The notes: a model not told the origin generated them from the letters alone. Shown: positions 31,308 through 45,024, counted from the first letter of the stretch. The stretch: 64,000 nucleotides of DNA from Bromus sterilis (GCA_950022295.1 OX465601.1:111681501-111745500), one strand, 5' to 3'. A program made the numbers and translations.

Positions 31308-33690
31308 GTACTAGGGAAAAATTAGAACATAGTACAAAGTAAATCGGTTTACATATACGAACACACATTCACCCATTTCAAATATATGCACGCATAATCT
31401 ATCATTATGAGCATATTCACAATAAGTTATCTTTTTTATACATATTTTGCATATGCTTTTTTAATGTAACATCCTAATTTTTCAAAAAAATTGGATTTCT
31501 ATAAATATTATTAATTATTAAACATTTACATATTGTTCTGTTTTGATAGATTGCTATCGTGTTTTCTTAGTCTACTTATTTTAAAGTTCCCATTGCTTAT
31601 ATTGGAGGATATAAATAAATAAAATGATAAATTACAGTACATAAAACCTAAAATTAAATATGCTTTTTGTCTTGGAAGTTAGGTTTTATTTATCAATTTA
31701 ATATGTACTAACCTATCACACAAGATTCCATTGAATTTTGTGTGGATGAAGTTTTTAAAAATCTAGGGAAGACATCGATATGCAAGAAATAAAAAGTAGC
31801 AAAAGGCTAAGTTTAGGGATACCGTGGCACCCAAGATAATATCTAAGGAAGACTCAAACGTCTAAACTTGAAGGTTACCCGATAGGCATCTCCTCTTTCA
31901 TCTTCAAGAACTATCAGTGTGTCTCGGTTGGACTTATGTTTTTTGATATGTTCATATGATATTTGCTTGGCCTGGAGCGTCTTTCACATTTGTTTTTCTG
32001 TTGTTTGTTGTCTTCACAATCATCATGATCTGAACACATTTCTTGAAATGGTCACCCTCCAATTATCTATGAGCAAACAAATACTCAAGGTCTTCATGAG
32101 CAAACAAGTTGGATGCACATCCTATTTTAATTTATTTGGAAAGCTTTTATATAATTGTAGCTCTAGTGTATCTATTGCATGCAAATTCCTACTATTTGGA
32201 CCAAGAAGGATTAAGGCTTCCTCTTGCCTAATAATTAGCCTCGTTGGTGTGAGACTTTATTTTTTTTGACTTCTCAAACCCCATCATTATTTTTTTTACC
32301 ATTTAAGTGTTTTAATCTTCTCACGCTTATTTATTGCATTAGTTGATTTTAAATTAAAAAGTGAATGACCACATAGCCTATGTCTTTGCCCGACACTCTG
32401 GGATAGTGTTATGGTAGATTATTAGAACAGTGAGACTTGATATGGAGTTCTCAACATAATATATTTTTATCTAAACTTCACTCGCTCCTGGTACACGAAC
32501 TCTGACTGAAAACATTCGATTCACGAAAAGCAATAACTCATTTGATCTATATGTTTTTTATTGTTTCAAGCTATTATATTGGCACTTTCATATGTACTTT
32601 TCATAGTATTTTATACTCCATCCATTCCGATATATAAGGTTTATAGTTTATTGTAAAAAGTCAAACTTGTTTAACTTTGACCAAATTTGTAGATATATAA
32701 ATTAATAAATTATATTAAAACAATATTACTAGATTCATTTTGAAACATATTTTATATTGTATTTATTAAATATCATATATGTTGATATTTTTACTACAAA
32801 TCTGGTCAAAGTTACAAAAGTTTGATTTTTTAAGAAAAATTATACACCTTATATCAAGGAACAGAGGGAATATCATTTTATAATATTTTAATGTACTAAG
32901 CTATTGACATATTGCCTAGGGAAAGTTCCCGTTTTCTTCCTACTTTTATAATTTTAGGAAAATCCTATTTCCCGGAGGTCAAAACATCCAGAGGATTTTT
33001 GTTAAATTTTTCCGGAGAAAAATAAGGCTATGAAGCTTCGGGACTCTGCCAATCAAGGTGCCACGAGGCCACACGACCACGGGATCTTACCGGTGTGCCC
33101 CTCGGCTCCACCTTAGGTCAATTCTGTCGCAAAAATTCCTTACATATTCAGAAACCCCTAAAAACTAGAAAAATGTTGTTTCCTAGGTCTTGGAAGTCGA
33201 CTGATGGCTACTGCTCGTTAGAGCTACGGATGCAACGATATCCAGAATGATTGTACGAAGAACGTGTGCTACGAAAATGCAGAGGCTACGATTGCATTGT
33301 AGCGTGTGTTGGAATAGGTGGAGATAAGTAGACAACTCTGATCTACTTCATCTAACGATGGACGAGATGATTTACCTTTAGTTTTTATTGTGATGGTTTA
33401 CCTTTGGTTTTGTATCAGCTGAATTATGCCTAGCGACCGCCATTCTTCAAGCTTGTTTCCATTGAAAAGGACCAATAATTTCATCGTACTCACCAAGCGA
33501 CAACGCCAGATGCATATTGATGAAAGTCACATCCTAATGGGCCTTATTAACTGTCCCATCTACGAGATGAGGTTAGGTTTCAAGACTTCCTCACTCATCG
33601 TCAGAACCTCACCTGCCACTCATTAAAATTGTCTAAAAACACTCTAATCCTTCTAAGACAAGTACTACTAAATTGCCATGAATATGTTTT
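31308..33690. other. Intergenic region with decayed repeats
   Basis: This is AT-rich DNA with no gene. At 31900-32560 it matches, with many changes, the inner region of family A gypsy elements in plus orientation (GTTGGATGCAC...GGAAAGCTTTTATA and GAGTTCTCAACA-type landmarks), so it is an old gypsy remnant. A Stowaway MITE follows. Around 32990-33130 is a short GC-richer, LTR-leader-like piece. The open frame at 31919-32269 is part of the gypsy remnant. Confidence 0.55.
32614..32872. mobile_element. Stowaway MITE
   Basis: The left end TACTCCATCCATTCCGATAT and the right end CAAGGAACAGAGGGAATA are Stowaway-type inverted repeats around a TA target. The inner sequence carries the inverted words AAACTTGTTTAACTTTGACC and GGTCAAAGTTACAAAAGTTT, giving a long hairpin. 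It is about 259 bp long with no coding capacity. Confidence 0.85.
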
Positions 33691-33919
33691 CCCCCTCTAG
33701 TTAGGGTTTATCTCCTCTGGCGATGACGACTCTGGTTTCCATCGTCTAGAGAACTTGCTCTACCAATCGTCCCAGGTGTTCGCACCTGAGATCTGATCAC
33801 TGTGATTTGTGAATCATAGGAAACTTCTCCCTCCTCCTCAAGGTTTTGTGAAGGTTTGGAGGTCGCGCCGAGAGCAGTCCGATCTGATCGGCTAGGTTTT
33901 TTTTTCTTCATCGCCAACC

Positions 33920-36496
33920 ATGGCGACATGGGATTCAGGTTCTGGGATCAAGGATGATGGAGCGGATCGGATGATGGCCGAGCTAGGGTTAGCAGAGGAT
34001 GACCTTGACGACCTAATTGTGGAAGATGAGATTGATTTGCCGGATGATACTACTCACTGGATGCTGGTAGCTAAAGTCCATACCAACAAGAAATATAGCC
34101 AGTACTGGTTCTATAAATAGATGAGGGCGGCCTAGAATCTCGCCAAACCAGTGAACATTAGACCCCTAGAGGATAACATGTAGACGATGCAATTATCCTA
34201 TCTTGGAGATTGGGAGAGGGTCACGGAAGAGGGGCCATGGCACTACAAGGGCAACGCGGTGGTGATCACCCCTTACGATGGCTTCTCAAAGCTGTCTACT
34301 GTGCCTCTAGATACTCTGGAAATCTGGGCTCAGATACATGACTTTCCTGATGGTTTCTTCCCTCTTCTCCCATCGTTGGCTGGCAATATTGGTGGTATAT
34401 GCAGAACCTCGCTCTCAGGATTTTGAAAGAAATTTTGTTCGTGTTAAAGTTAAGATCAATGTTCATAAAACTTTGAAGAATGCAATGTCTGTGATCAGAG
34501 GAGGCTGACGCCAAATCTTTGTCGTCCGCTATGAACGCTTGCCAGATTGGTGTGCGGTTTGTGACCACCTTTGTCACCTTTTTAAGGAGCATGGGGATGG
34601 GATTCATCCCCCGGAATCCCTCCACTTCAAAAACTTAAGAGCGGGCTGGTACAAAGGACCGAGGCCTTGTCCTGGCAAAGCAAAGGCTCCTGACTCTCAG
34701 GCCAAGTGATACGTCCAAAACGTATCTATAATTTCTACTTGTTCCATGCTCTTTTAGGTGACATTGCTATGTGTTTTGCTACACTTTCATACCTTTTTAC
34801 ACATATTTGGACTAACCTACTAACTCAGTGCACCCAATGCCATTTTCTGTCAGTTGATGTCTATAAGTTGCAGGTTTTTACCCATATTTACAGAGCTCCA
34901 AAAATTCCACAAAAAAAAAAAAATCAGAAGGACGGAAGCTTCCGGATCACCGAAGGAGGGCCAGAGGGGGTCCAACCCCCTCCCAGGCGGCCAGGGGGTG
35001 CGGGCCCACCCTAGGTCGCGCCACCAGGGCGCCTGGGGGCAGGGGACACCCCCTGGTGCCCCTTTGGCATATATTTATCTCTCGCTTCGAAAACCCTCGC
35101 AGAGACCCCCGCATCGTGATTTTCACCTCTGTTCCGCCGCCGACGTGCTTCCAAGATCGGGAGCACTAGAAGACCTCTTCTCGTCACCTTGCCGGAGGGA
35201 GGATTGACCTCCGGGAGCTTCTCCACCACCATGGACGCTTCTCGGATGTGTCGTGAGTAGTCCCCCTTGGACCATGGGTCCATGACCAGTAGCTATGTGA
35301 TGTCTTCTCTCCAATCTCGTGCTTCAATTCTTAGCCCTTGTGAGCTTCCCTACATGATCAAGGCATATATGTAATTCTTTCTGTTGTTGCTATGCTGTGT
35401 TTGCTGGGATCCGATGGATTATGAGATTATGTTCAGTTTGTGATGAGTTATATATTTGGTTCTCCTTTTATATTTTGTTCTTGAGTAATTCTTGCATGTT
35501 CTCCATTGATGTTTATTGATTTGGACAAGTAGTAGATAGTAACTCCAAGAGGGAGTGTTTATGCTTGATTGTGGGTTCATGCCCCCCGATGTCTAGGTTG
35601 AGTGACAGAAGCATGAGACTAGGGGATGTGTTGTTGTCATCAGGGAGAAAACAACGGTGCTTGTAACCGCGGTTGCCAGAATTGTTTACCTTACGCAAAG
35701 TTTGTTAATGCAGTTGTCTGTTGCTTTGGGTTTACACTTTGGGAGGGGCTCACAACTTAATACCAGCGAGATGTTCTGGATAGATATCTCATGGTGGATG
35801 ATTGGTGACTAGATGCAGTTGGATTTCGGTCTACTTGTCTTGGCGTACTGCCCATTTTTTTGAGCCTCTAACTTTCTTTGAAGCATAATTAGCATTGCGG
35901 TGCGTTCATAATTCTGTCAATTGCCCAACTGTAATTTGTTTACCCAAGTGAGCTATTTTATCGTCTTTTGGGAGAGAGACATCCTAGTGAACATCATGGG
36001 ACCCCGGTCCATATTTCCACCACTGTTTACACCTCCACTATTTACTGTTTTATTTCCTTTAAGTTGCTATCATCACCACTACTATTATCCTGTGAGTTTG
36101 ATCCTTTGTAAACGGCAAGGACGGAGAGATTGACAACCTCTCTGTACTCGTTGGGAGAAAAGTTATTTGCTTTTGTGTGCAGGTCCAAGTCGAGTGAGTA
36201 ATTCATCTCAAATAGCGCGTTGCTCACTTTACCACTTTCTTATCGATCCTTGGAGTCCTCCTGGATTCGACAAACCTTACAGTCCTCCTGTAAGGGAAAT
36301 TTGTTGCTATGCTACATCTCAACCTTCCACTTGGGATAACCAACGAGGGACGAGAAGCCATCACCAAGCCAAAGGCTGCATCAGATAGTGCTCCAAAAAT
36401 TGTACACACTGAAAAGCTTGATGCCCAGATGACTGATGTAGACCTTGACAAGAAGAGGGCAACCATGCATGAAACTGAGGACCCACAGGCCACATA
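33920..36496 (+). pseudogene. LINE ORF1 (DUF4283-like, zinc knuckle), broken and split by a solo LTR
   Basis: The start ATG at 33920 gives an acidic N-terminus with DDLDDLIVEDE. A DUF4283-like RNA-binding domain follows (GDWERVTEEGPWHYKGNAV near 34206; LDTLEIWAQIHDFP near 34310) and a zinc-knuckle region (PDWCAVCDHLCHLF near 34540). Stops lie at 34118-34120 and 34181-34183, with a frame change near 34400. The solo LTR 34707-36363 interrupts it, and the frame resumes at 36369, ending TAA at 36495-36497. Confidence 0.72.
34707..36363 (+). repeat. Family A gypsy solo LTR
   Basis: It runs from TGATACGTCCAAAACGTATC to GGGACGAGAAGCCATCA (1657 bp) with CCAAG on both sides (34702-34706 and 36364-36368). 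Along its length it corresponds to the LTRs of gypsy elements 1 and 2, in the opposite orientation. The interior of the element is gone, the signature of LTR-LTR recombination. The LINE ORF1 frame continues around it. Confidence 0.93.
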
Positions 36497-37086
36497 ATCT
36501 GGGGCGGATAAGGACATTATTTCTGGACAAGGTTCAACAGTTGATCCCTTTGATATTCCCCCAGCCCACCTCCCAAGAAGGATCTGAAAAGATCTAGAAC
36601 TAATACTAGAACTAAGTCAGTAGTTCGGCTGTCAAAAAACCCTAATGCACCATCGGAGGGCGTCCCCGAGACGCACTGCCGTGCACAATGAGTCTCATGT
36701 GCTGGAATTGTCGCGGGTTGGGTAACCCCACGACAGTCTGAGAAGCTCGGGAGCTGGCGAGCAAGTTTACCCCTGCCGTGTTCTGCCTTGTTGAAACCCA
36801 ATAAATCAGTCATATGCGGAATGTCTAGCTTTGTGCTTTGGTTATAATAAGATTTTTGTGGTTTGGAGTTCGGGTCGTAGTGGCGGCCTTGTTATGTTTT
36901 GGAATGAGAAAATAAATCTTGAGGTTAAGAGTTCTTTGCAATATCATATAGACACGGTTATATCTGATCTTGGACCCTCCCCTTGGAGGATTACTTGCAT
37001 ATATGGTGAAGCCCAAGTTCCGGAGAGATATAAAACTTGGGATATGCTCCGGTCTATATCTGTATCTCCAGTAACCCCGTGGCTGG

Positions 37087-38452
37087 TGATGACCCTCAAC
37101 TGTAGGGGATCGATTGTAGTGTTCTCGCGAGTAAGTTAACCCAATTTATTGATTCAACACAAGGGGACACAAAGAGTATTTATAAGCTTTGACAGTTGAG
37201 TTGTCAATTCAACCGCACTGAAATATGCTTGCTTGCAACAAAGTATTAATAGCAACTGTGATATGATAGCAGTAGTGAAACAACAAAAAGTAGCAACTAC
37301 TGACCAGCAGGATTAAAACACTGTAGGCTAGGGAGATGGATGGTTGGGCGTTGCATGAATAAGAATGAACATGTAATAGATTCTAACACGGGGCAAGGCA
37401 CGCAGAAAAGTAATGATCATCTAGGCAAATATCAAACATTAGGCATGTATCCCGTAGGTAGTTGTGTGTGCTTGCAATAAGAACTTGCACAACATCTTTT
37501 GTCCTACCATCCCGCTACGAACGGGGCCAAAAGGAACTTATGGAGATTAAGGTGCTCCTGTCAAAGAGCACCGGAACAAAGCAATAAACTCAATGGATAC
37601 ATGGAATCCTCAAATTATGGACCATCCCCTTTGGTGTCCCAAGCTGTCACCTTTGGGATCGCCGGTTCCGGACCATAATAGGTGCATACAACTCATAGAT
37701 AGGATCTTGAACATAGATAAACTCATGAAAACTTAAGTGGTTCAGATCTGAAAACATGGCACTCGGGCCCAAAGTGACAAGCATTAAGAACAACACGTTG
37801 TAGCAAAGATGATAAACAACAAAGTAGATGATAGGCAACATGCCCCCAACAATCTGACGAACTATTACATGATCAATCTCATCCAATCCCTACCATCCCC
37901 TTTGCCTACACCAGGGAATTACTCACACATGTGAAGGGAAGTCATGGAGGAAGGATGGAGTGGTGATGGTGATGGCGACGATCTCCCCTCTCTGGAGGCC
38001 AAATCAGCCTCCAGATTAGCCCTCCCGAGGAAGAACAGAGGTTGGCGGCGGATCCGCGATGGGTTCTAGAAAAGTGACTTCTGTTTCGGAGTTTCCCCGT
38101 CACGGGAATAAATAGGAGATGAAGTAGGGCACCAGGGGAGGGGGGAGTCGCCCAGGCGGCCTCCCGGTGCGGCCCCACCCCTGGCCGCGCCCACAGGGCG
38201 CCTGGGGGGCCCCTGGCTGCCCTCTGGCCCATCTTCTGGCTTCGGGCTCCTTCGGATGGGTGGATTTTTTGGTATTTTTCTGGGAATTTTCTGAGATGTC
38301 CAAAAATCCATTTTCCTGCGCATAATAAAACCATACAGGCAGCTCTGCTGAAAACAACGTCAGTCCGGGTTAGTTTAGCTCGAATCATGCAAGAATGAGG
38401 GAAAAACAATATAAAAAGTGTTTGGAAAAGTAGATACGTTTGAGACGTATCA
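37087..38452 (-). repeat. 3' LTR of the family B gypsy element (1366 bp)
   Basis: On the plus strand it opens TGATGACCCTCAACTGTAGG and ends GATACGTTTGAGACGTATCA. It pairs with the 5' LTR at 45055-46409, which is 1355 bp long and differs by scattered substitutions and a small deletion in the GC-rich leader. Confidence 0.93.
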
Positions 38453-40286
38453 ACTCCCCCAAGCTTAGCCTATTGCTTGTCCTCAAGAAATTCAGTTCAA
38501 CGAACTGGACGCGACAAACAAAACTTTGACAAACTCTTTTGCTTCATAAGATGTATATAAGCCGGTACTACGAAAAGGGTTTAGCAAGTATCAAAACAAT
38601 GCTATGAGGACAATGCACGAAGCAATCCTTCTTTCAAGTGACCAATCACAAACAAACTAAAGCAAATAATATGCAGCTGAAAGTCAAAACAAGATCACAA
38701 TGCACATAGCCTGAACATATCAGAGTGGTATCTCGCTAGCCTCCATGAGTGAAGCAAAACATAAATGCAGAAACTCCTCCGGAGTTTTAAAGGAGACTAG
38801 AACTAAGAATTTCAGACTAGTAATATAACAAGCATGCATAAGACAATGTAGTACTTTGGGACAATGCATGTTACACTAAAAATGACAATTATGCTCTCAA
38901 TAGTTGGTGCTTTGAATAAAGAGGGTGAGATTCTCGAACCATGGATTTTTTATGGCAATATTGAATACCCGTGAAAGGAAGAAAAGACTAAACATGTGCC
39001 AGAGCTCTTAGTTTTGCAAACAGAGATAAAATTCTTTTGAGAAGTGCAACTTTCCAGTCAACGGTGAATGGTAAAGGTCTCTCAATATCTCCCATGCCAA
39101 CCATATTAATGCCTTTTGCTTACACATGTTCCCTTATCCATAAATCCTTTGATGGTCTACGGAACCTTTTATTTTGCGTCAAGTATGGAAGGAGGGTATT
39201 GTTCCATCTATCATAAACAGCATTTGGTCCATTTCATTCCATCATCAAGTATGGGGGAAATGTAACTCTCATTTTTATTATTGACTAGTTAAAACTTCCG
39301 TCAAAATATTTTTGGCATGGTAGATACTGATTTTCCCTCACCGCACCATGAGCTTGTACGGTTGCAAAAGGGAAGATTTTGAATAAATTTCGAGATGGCA
39401 CAAGAAAGTCTAAGTTAGGAGTGGCCGGTAAATACCACATATAGGTAGGTATGGTGGACTCAAGTGGAATAACTGGTTTGAAAAGGAGTTTGGATGCACA
39501 AGCAGAATTCCGCTTGGTGCGAGTGAAGGCTAGAAAAAGTCTGGGAAGCGACCAACTAGAGAGCAATAATTGTCATAATCATGCAGAGAGACAAAGCAAC
39601 ATTGAATCGGGCATGAAAGTGATATAACTATTCTGAAATAAAAAGGTCATCAAGGCATGATAGACATATCAGTCATAAACATGTGTGAACATGTGCCAAG
39701 TCAATCCAAGAATTCTCCGAAGGGAAATACCACTTCAATATGCCAAACCATGAGCAATGCAATGCATGTAAATCATTCCAACAACATATTATGCACCCTA
39801 GCTATTTGAGATTAGCCACAAGGAAAGCATGAACACTGGGAAAGCATTGTAAACATAGCACTATGTTGCTACAAGCTGGTATCTAGATCATAAGTACAGA
39901 CATATGTACAAAAGTAGAAACAAAAAGAGTTCATACCGGTTTTCCTTTTGCTTCCTTTCCATCGATCTTCGTCATTACTGCCTTGTCACTTGCACGACCG
40001 AACGTAGGAAATATATAATCAAATGCCATCACGGACTCGAGCTGAACTCTGAAAACAAAGCAAACTAAAGAGAGAAAGGAAATCTTTTTGGGTTTTTAAA
40101 GGTTTGGCGAAAGAAAAAGAAAAGAGAAATCTTTTTGTTGTTTTTGCAAGATAAAAGAACAAAGAAGAACGGGCAAAAACTTTGAAAAATATCAAAGCAA
40201 ACAAAGTAAAAACAAATAATACAATGGAAAGGTGAGAAGGGCACGTACTCCCCCAAGCTTAGGCTTTTGGTCTAAGTTGGTAGCAG
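38453..40286 (-). other. Non-coding 3' region of the family B gypsy element
   Basis: There is no coding capacity between the ATHILA-ORF1-like gene and the polypurine tract. The 16-base motif ACTCCCCCAAGCTTAG occurs twice on the plus strand: at 38453-38468, as the true polypurine tract complement next to the LTR, and at 40247-40262, just after the ORF. The DNA between is A-rich on the plus strand. Confidence 0.7.
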
Positions 40287-41497
40287 CTACTCCCCCCAGG
40301 AGCCTCCTGCTCCGGGGTAGTGGTAAGTCCAGGAGTCGTATGAGCCCTCCGGTGCGTACACCGAAGTCCTCGGGTCCTCCCATGAGGAAGGTCCTGCGCT
40401 CCAAGCGGAAGAAGACCCCTCGCCATGCTCGGTGAAGGTCTCTCCCTGGAAAGGTGGGAACTCACCATGCTCCTCCTCGTCGGGCACAACCCCCTCCATG
40501 GGGTTATGCGGCTGGTAATGAGCCATGAACTCATCGAATTAGATATAGTTGAATGACCATCTGTTCCTGCGAGTGTTATCAAACAAAAGTGGTGCAGGTA
40601 GACGGATCTCACGAGTAATGGTCTTTTCAAACCTCAAAATATAATCAAGGTTACCAGACTGGGAAGTCATGGTAACAAACTTATGCCTCTTCATAGCTGC
40701 AAGATCGAGACTTGCGTATGAAAAGGGAACATCATCAGGATGCGGGGTGCGCTCAAAAGACTCAAGGATAAGTGTGGCGTAAACGCCAACATATAAGTCG
40801 CCCTTGTTACTGTTCGTAACAAGGCGCCGAGCAATTAAGGCACCCACATTATAATCATTCTTATCAGAGAGGGCGTTCGCATAAATAGCGAAATCTGGTG
40901 CAGAACCAATGCTCGTGTTGTCACGAGCCAACACCCCTCTAGCAATATAATATGTGAAATACCTGAGGTGGGGAAATAAAATGCTGGAAATCTTCGTGCG
41001 CGGAATGTCGGTCTCCTCCTGGTAACAAAGGGAGTTGAAGAGGGTCCTCAAGTCGGAAGGCTGAGAGGTCATCTTCGCTGTCTGACCAACGTTCGGCACA
41101 CCTATTATATCACAAAACCGTGCCAAAGACATAGCTATGAGATCATTATAAAGTTTGAACTCGACGGTTCCAGCATCATGGTTATAACGAAAACTGCTAA
41201 CAAAGCGGGAGGTAAGATTCTTGTATTATACCACACGGCATAATCCTAGCCGTGTCAAACTTGCATTGACACAAAGGCCATAAAATTCCTCCTTAATTCC
41301 CACAGTTGTAAGAAAATCATCGCACGGATACATCATTGCGCATGCTGGACTTGTGTCTTCCAACAACTCCAGGGGCACATGATCTTCATTGTAGCTTACC
41401 CTAACTGCTGAGGGTGAAGCTGCAGCTCTAGTGACTCGATCGGAGGGCTCGGGCTTCTTCTTCCCAAGCCACCCCTTTGCTTTTCCTAACAAACTCA
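40287..41497 (-). pseudogene. ATHILA-ORF1-like protein, two in-frame stops
   Basis: An ATG at 41497 begins MSLLGKAKGWLGKKKPEPSD. The single frame continues to 40287 and holds a conserved-looking core (LARFCDIIGVPNVGQ near 41125; ISSILFPHLRYFTYYIARGV near 40993; ALIARRLVTNSNKGDLYVGV near 40835; DLAAMKRHKFVT near 40705) and a Pro/Gly-rich C-terminus. Stops at 41228-41226 and 40541-40539 break it. The core resembles the ORF1 family described for Athila retrotransposons, of unknown function; this is recognition from memory, not a search. In related elements it sits downstream of pol, but here pol is missing. Confidence 0.62.
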
Positions 41498-41819
41498 TTT
41501 CTGAAATTTTTGACAATTCACAAAAACAAGGATTTAAACAAAGTGAGTTGAGGCAAACTACTCTACTCACTTACCTAAGGCATAAACTTGCATCAAAACT
41601 TGGAAAATAAATTTCTACACACGCATGCAAGCTCATCTAAACATCACCAAGAACTACTAAATACTCACAAATGAACCCACCAATCAAAAATCAAATTGGA
41701 GGGGTGAAGGAGTTGCATACCAGGGAGTATTTGTCCAAAATCTCAGCTCAAATGATGGGTTGTAGAGAGAGATCGAAATTATGGACGGAGGAGAGAAAGA
41801 ACACAAGTTCCAGGTGCAT

Positions 41820-42080
41820 AACTCGTGTTTTTGTTGAGAGAGAGAAGGGAGGAGGAACAAGACTTACCTGGAGGTGGGACCTATGGGCCCCAGGCACCCT
41901 GTGGGCACGGCCAGGGGGCTGGCCGCGCCAGCTGGCCTCCTAGGCCACTGGTGCCCCCCTGGTCAGCCCCAGGTGCCGCTGGATCACTCCCAGCATGGAA
42001 ATTTTTAATATAATTTTTCTGGAATTTTTTTGAAAACTTCACTGTTGAAAATTTTCCGGAGTTCAAAAAGCTGCAAAACT
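41820..42080 (-). repeat. GC-rich, LTR-leader-like segment upstream of the ATHILA-ORF1-like gene
   Basis: The sequence GGCCAGGGGGCTGGCCGCGCC and its surroundings, followed by AT-rich TTTTTCTGGAATTTTTT words, look like the R/U5 leader of the gypsy LTRs here (compare 46130-46260 and 38150-38300), but this piece lies in the interior, some 330 bp upstream of the downstream ORF. It could be a captured leader or an independent GC-rich insertion. Confidence 0.4.
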
Positions 42081-42336
42081 TTCTGAAAACTTGAAGCAGT
42101 GATTAGAATTGTGAAGCTTCAAAAACATATAAACTTGGTACAACAAAGAGAATAAAAGATAAGGCAAATGAAAACATAATAAGATCCACTTTTTGCCTAT
42201 ATAAAACATGCTCACTAGCAAGGTTGATCAAGTCTTACCAACAAACCGGTGATATATAGAACAAAAAGTCTCACCTCTTATGAAGTGATCATTGCACCTT
42301 CACTTTAATGGACATTGTCCCCACCATAATGGTTTT

Positions 42337-44967
42337 TTATTTGTGGTGCACGTGTAGAGGACAATCCCATTCTCCAATCTTCACGGTCTCGATATTCTCT
42401 ATTGAGTTAAGGCAATGCCTTTTGTGGATCTTCTTTGGAAAATACACCGTGTGTTCTTTATCGTCTACGTTGAAGGTGACCTTTCCTTTATTGCAATCAA
42501 TAATAGCACCTGCGGTGTTAAGAAAAGGTCTACCAAGAATAATGGACATGCTCCCATCCTCTGGCATGTCAAGCACAACAAAATTAGTAAGAATTAAACA
42601 ATTAGCAACTTCAACTGGAACATCCTCACAAATACCTATCAGGACGGCTGTTGACTTGTCAGCCATCGGAAGAGAGATATCTGTAGGGATTAACTTATCT
42701 AAACATAGCCTTTTATAACAAGAAAAAGGCATAACACTTACCCCTGCTCCGAGATCACATAAGGCAGTCTTGACATAATTATTTTTTATAGAGCAAGGAA
42801 TGGTGGGTATACCTGGATCACCAAGCTTCTCGGGAATCTTGCCTCTGAAAGAGTAGTTAGCAAGCATAGTAGATATTGCCTCATTAGGAACTTTTCTTTT
42901 ATTAGTAACAATATCTTTCATGTATTTGGAATAAGGAGGTAACTTGATAGCATCAGTCAAAGGAATTTGAAGAAAAAGAGGTTTCATCCATTCACAAAAT
43001 TTATTATAATGCTCTTCTTATTTAGATTTGAGAGACTTACCTGGAAAGGGCATGGGTTTTTGTACCCACGGTTCTCTTTCCTTCCCATGTCTTCTTGCTA
43101 TGAAGTCTTCTCTTGTGTACTTCTTGCGTGTATCGGGTGCTTCTTCCTCTCGCACATCGGTAGGATCATTCTTCTCTTTATCATTTTCTTCGGGCTCAGC
43201 ACCCTCTTCAGTTTCAATATTAGAGGTAGATATGTTGTTGGGATCAACAGCAGGTTCTTCACTTGTAATAGGATCATTGGAGTTGTCAGCTTCCTTTTGT
43301 TTTTTCTTCTTTTTCTTCTTAGGAGAGCTAACAATCTCGTATTCTTCTTGCACTTGAGAATCTTGCTCGATCCTCTTTGGATGCCCCTCAGGATAAAGTG
43401 GGTCCTGGGTGTGTGTTCCACCCCTGGTCTTGATGCCATAAGCTTGTATGTCCTGTTTGGCATTGATTGCAAGCAAATCTTTTTGCACAGTAGAAATTTG
43501 TTCAAGCTGATTTTGAACCATATGAAAATGCTTAACAAGACCTTTAACATCATTAAATGTTCTTTCAAGAACACCAAGTAAACTTTTGATAGCAAGAGAA
43601 TTATCGTGCAACTGACGTTGTATCCTCCTATTATAATTGTCTTGCTTAATAATAAAATTATCAAGCTCATCTAAGCATTGGTCGGGAGGCTTACCTTTAG
43701 GGATGTGACTTTCAGTAAAGTCTAATAGAGAGTGTACCTCTACCAAGGGAGGGTGAGTAGTAGGTTCACACAAATTCTCGATAGGTGGTAGATTCTTCAC
43801 GTGTTCGGCTTTGATGCCTTTCTCCTTAATAGACTTCTTTACTTCTTGCATATCTTCGGGGTCAGAACAAGCATGCCCCTCTTCTTTGGTGGTGGAGGTG
43901 GTTTAGGGACGGACCAATCTTCATGGTTCTTGGCAATCTTGCCCATTAATTCTTCAGCATCGGCTGGCGTTCTTTCCCTGAAAACACAACCAGCACAACC
44001 ATCCAGATAGGACCTGGATTCATCGGTTAGACCAGCATAAAATATATCAAGCAATTCATTCTTTGGGACTTCATGTCCCGGCCTAGCCTTAATTAAATCA
44101 CAATACCTCCCCCAAGCTTTAGGGAGGTGCTCATCCTGCAACTGTTTAAAGTTATAGATTCTTTGCAAAGCAACATGTTGCATATGAGCAGGAAAATATT
44201 TATCAACGAAAAATTGAACTAAGTCCTAAGGACTCTCAATGGAACCATAGGGCAGTGCATCGTACCATGATTTAGCATCTCCCTTTAAAAAAAAGGAAAG
44301 AGCTTGGCCACGTAGAAGTTTCGTATCTTCTCATCAGTAGTAAAGAGGTCACTTAACTCAGCAAGTTTGGTCAAGTGTGCTATAACATCATCATTTTCTC
44401 TGCCATAAAAAGTGTCAGCCTAGACTGTAGATATAAGTGAAAGATCAACAGAGAATTCATAATCAGGATCATTGATGCATTTAGGAGATGTGGCAAATTA
44501 GGATCAGGAATATTCTTGTTCTTCATGGAGTGCTTCTTGAGCAACTCCTTAACAGCTCCAGGGTCAGAGTTGGCACACTCTCTGAGTTCCCTGCAAAGAT
44601 CATCATCAAGAATAACATAATAATCATCAAGGAGTCTCTCCTTGAGTTCATCTAAATCTGGGTAACCAAAAGTTTTGCAAGTAGGAATATAGGTAGCAGA
44701 TATCTTAGTCTCGGGCTCTGATGCAGCCTTAGCAGTCTCAGTTTCAATATAGTGACCAAGAAAATTATCATCACCAAGAGTGGTCGAAGCATCATCAAAA
44801 GTATCGGACATAGTAACAGACTAAGTAGAAGTAGCATGTGGTGGTAGTGGGGAAGCAAACTTACTTATAACGGAAGGTGAATCAAACGTAGCACTGGTAC
44901 TCAGAACGGTACCTTTTCTTGTAGTGGATGGTAGGATCAGAACCTTGGGGTCTCCTTTCTTACCCAT
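42337..44967 (-). pseudogene. gag-protease polyprotein of the family B element, broken
   Basis: The ATG at 44967 begins MGKKGDPKVLILPSTTRKG. Gag follows with an acidic helix region (YPDLDELKERLLDDYYVILD near 44670), a gag core (PKAWGRYCDLIKARPGHE near 44120; FYAGLTDESRSYLDG near 44040), a long coiled-coil-like part (NQLEQISTVQKDLLAINA near 43515) and a Lys/Glu-rich linker. The protease has CDLGAGVSVMP near 42759 and ILGRPFLNTAGAIID near 42530 and ends at 42337. Stops at about 44824, 44228 and 43018, and frame changes near 44490 and 43850, inactivate it. No CCHC knuckle is visible. Confidence 0.82.
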
Positions 44968-45024
44968 AGCGTATGAAGTGTGGCAGGCAGGATACTTAAA
45001 GTAGACTTATAAATATTGCTATGG

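Noticed and set aside
31919..32269. Cys/Leu-rich open frame of 116 codons
   Set aside because: It coincides with an old family A gypsy remnant that is non-coding in the better-preserved copies.
40192..40630. Alternative frames over the end of the ATHILA-ORF1-like gene
   Set aside because: The minus-strand frame ending at 40287 continues in phase from the recognised core. The others are shadows.
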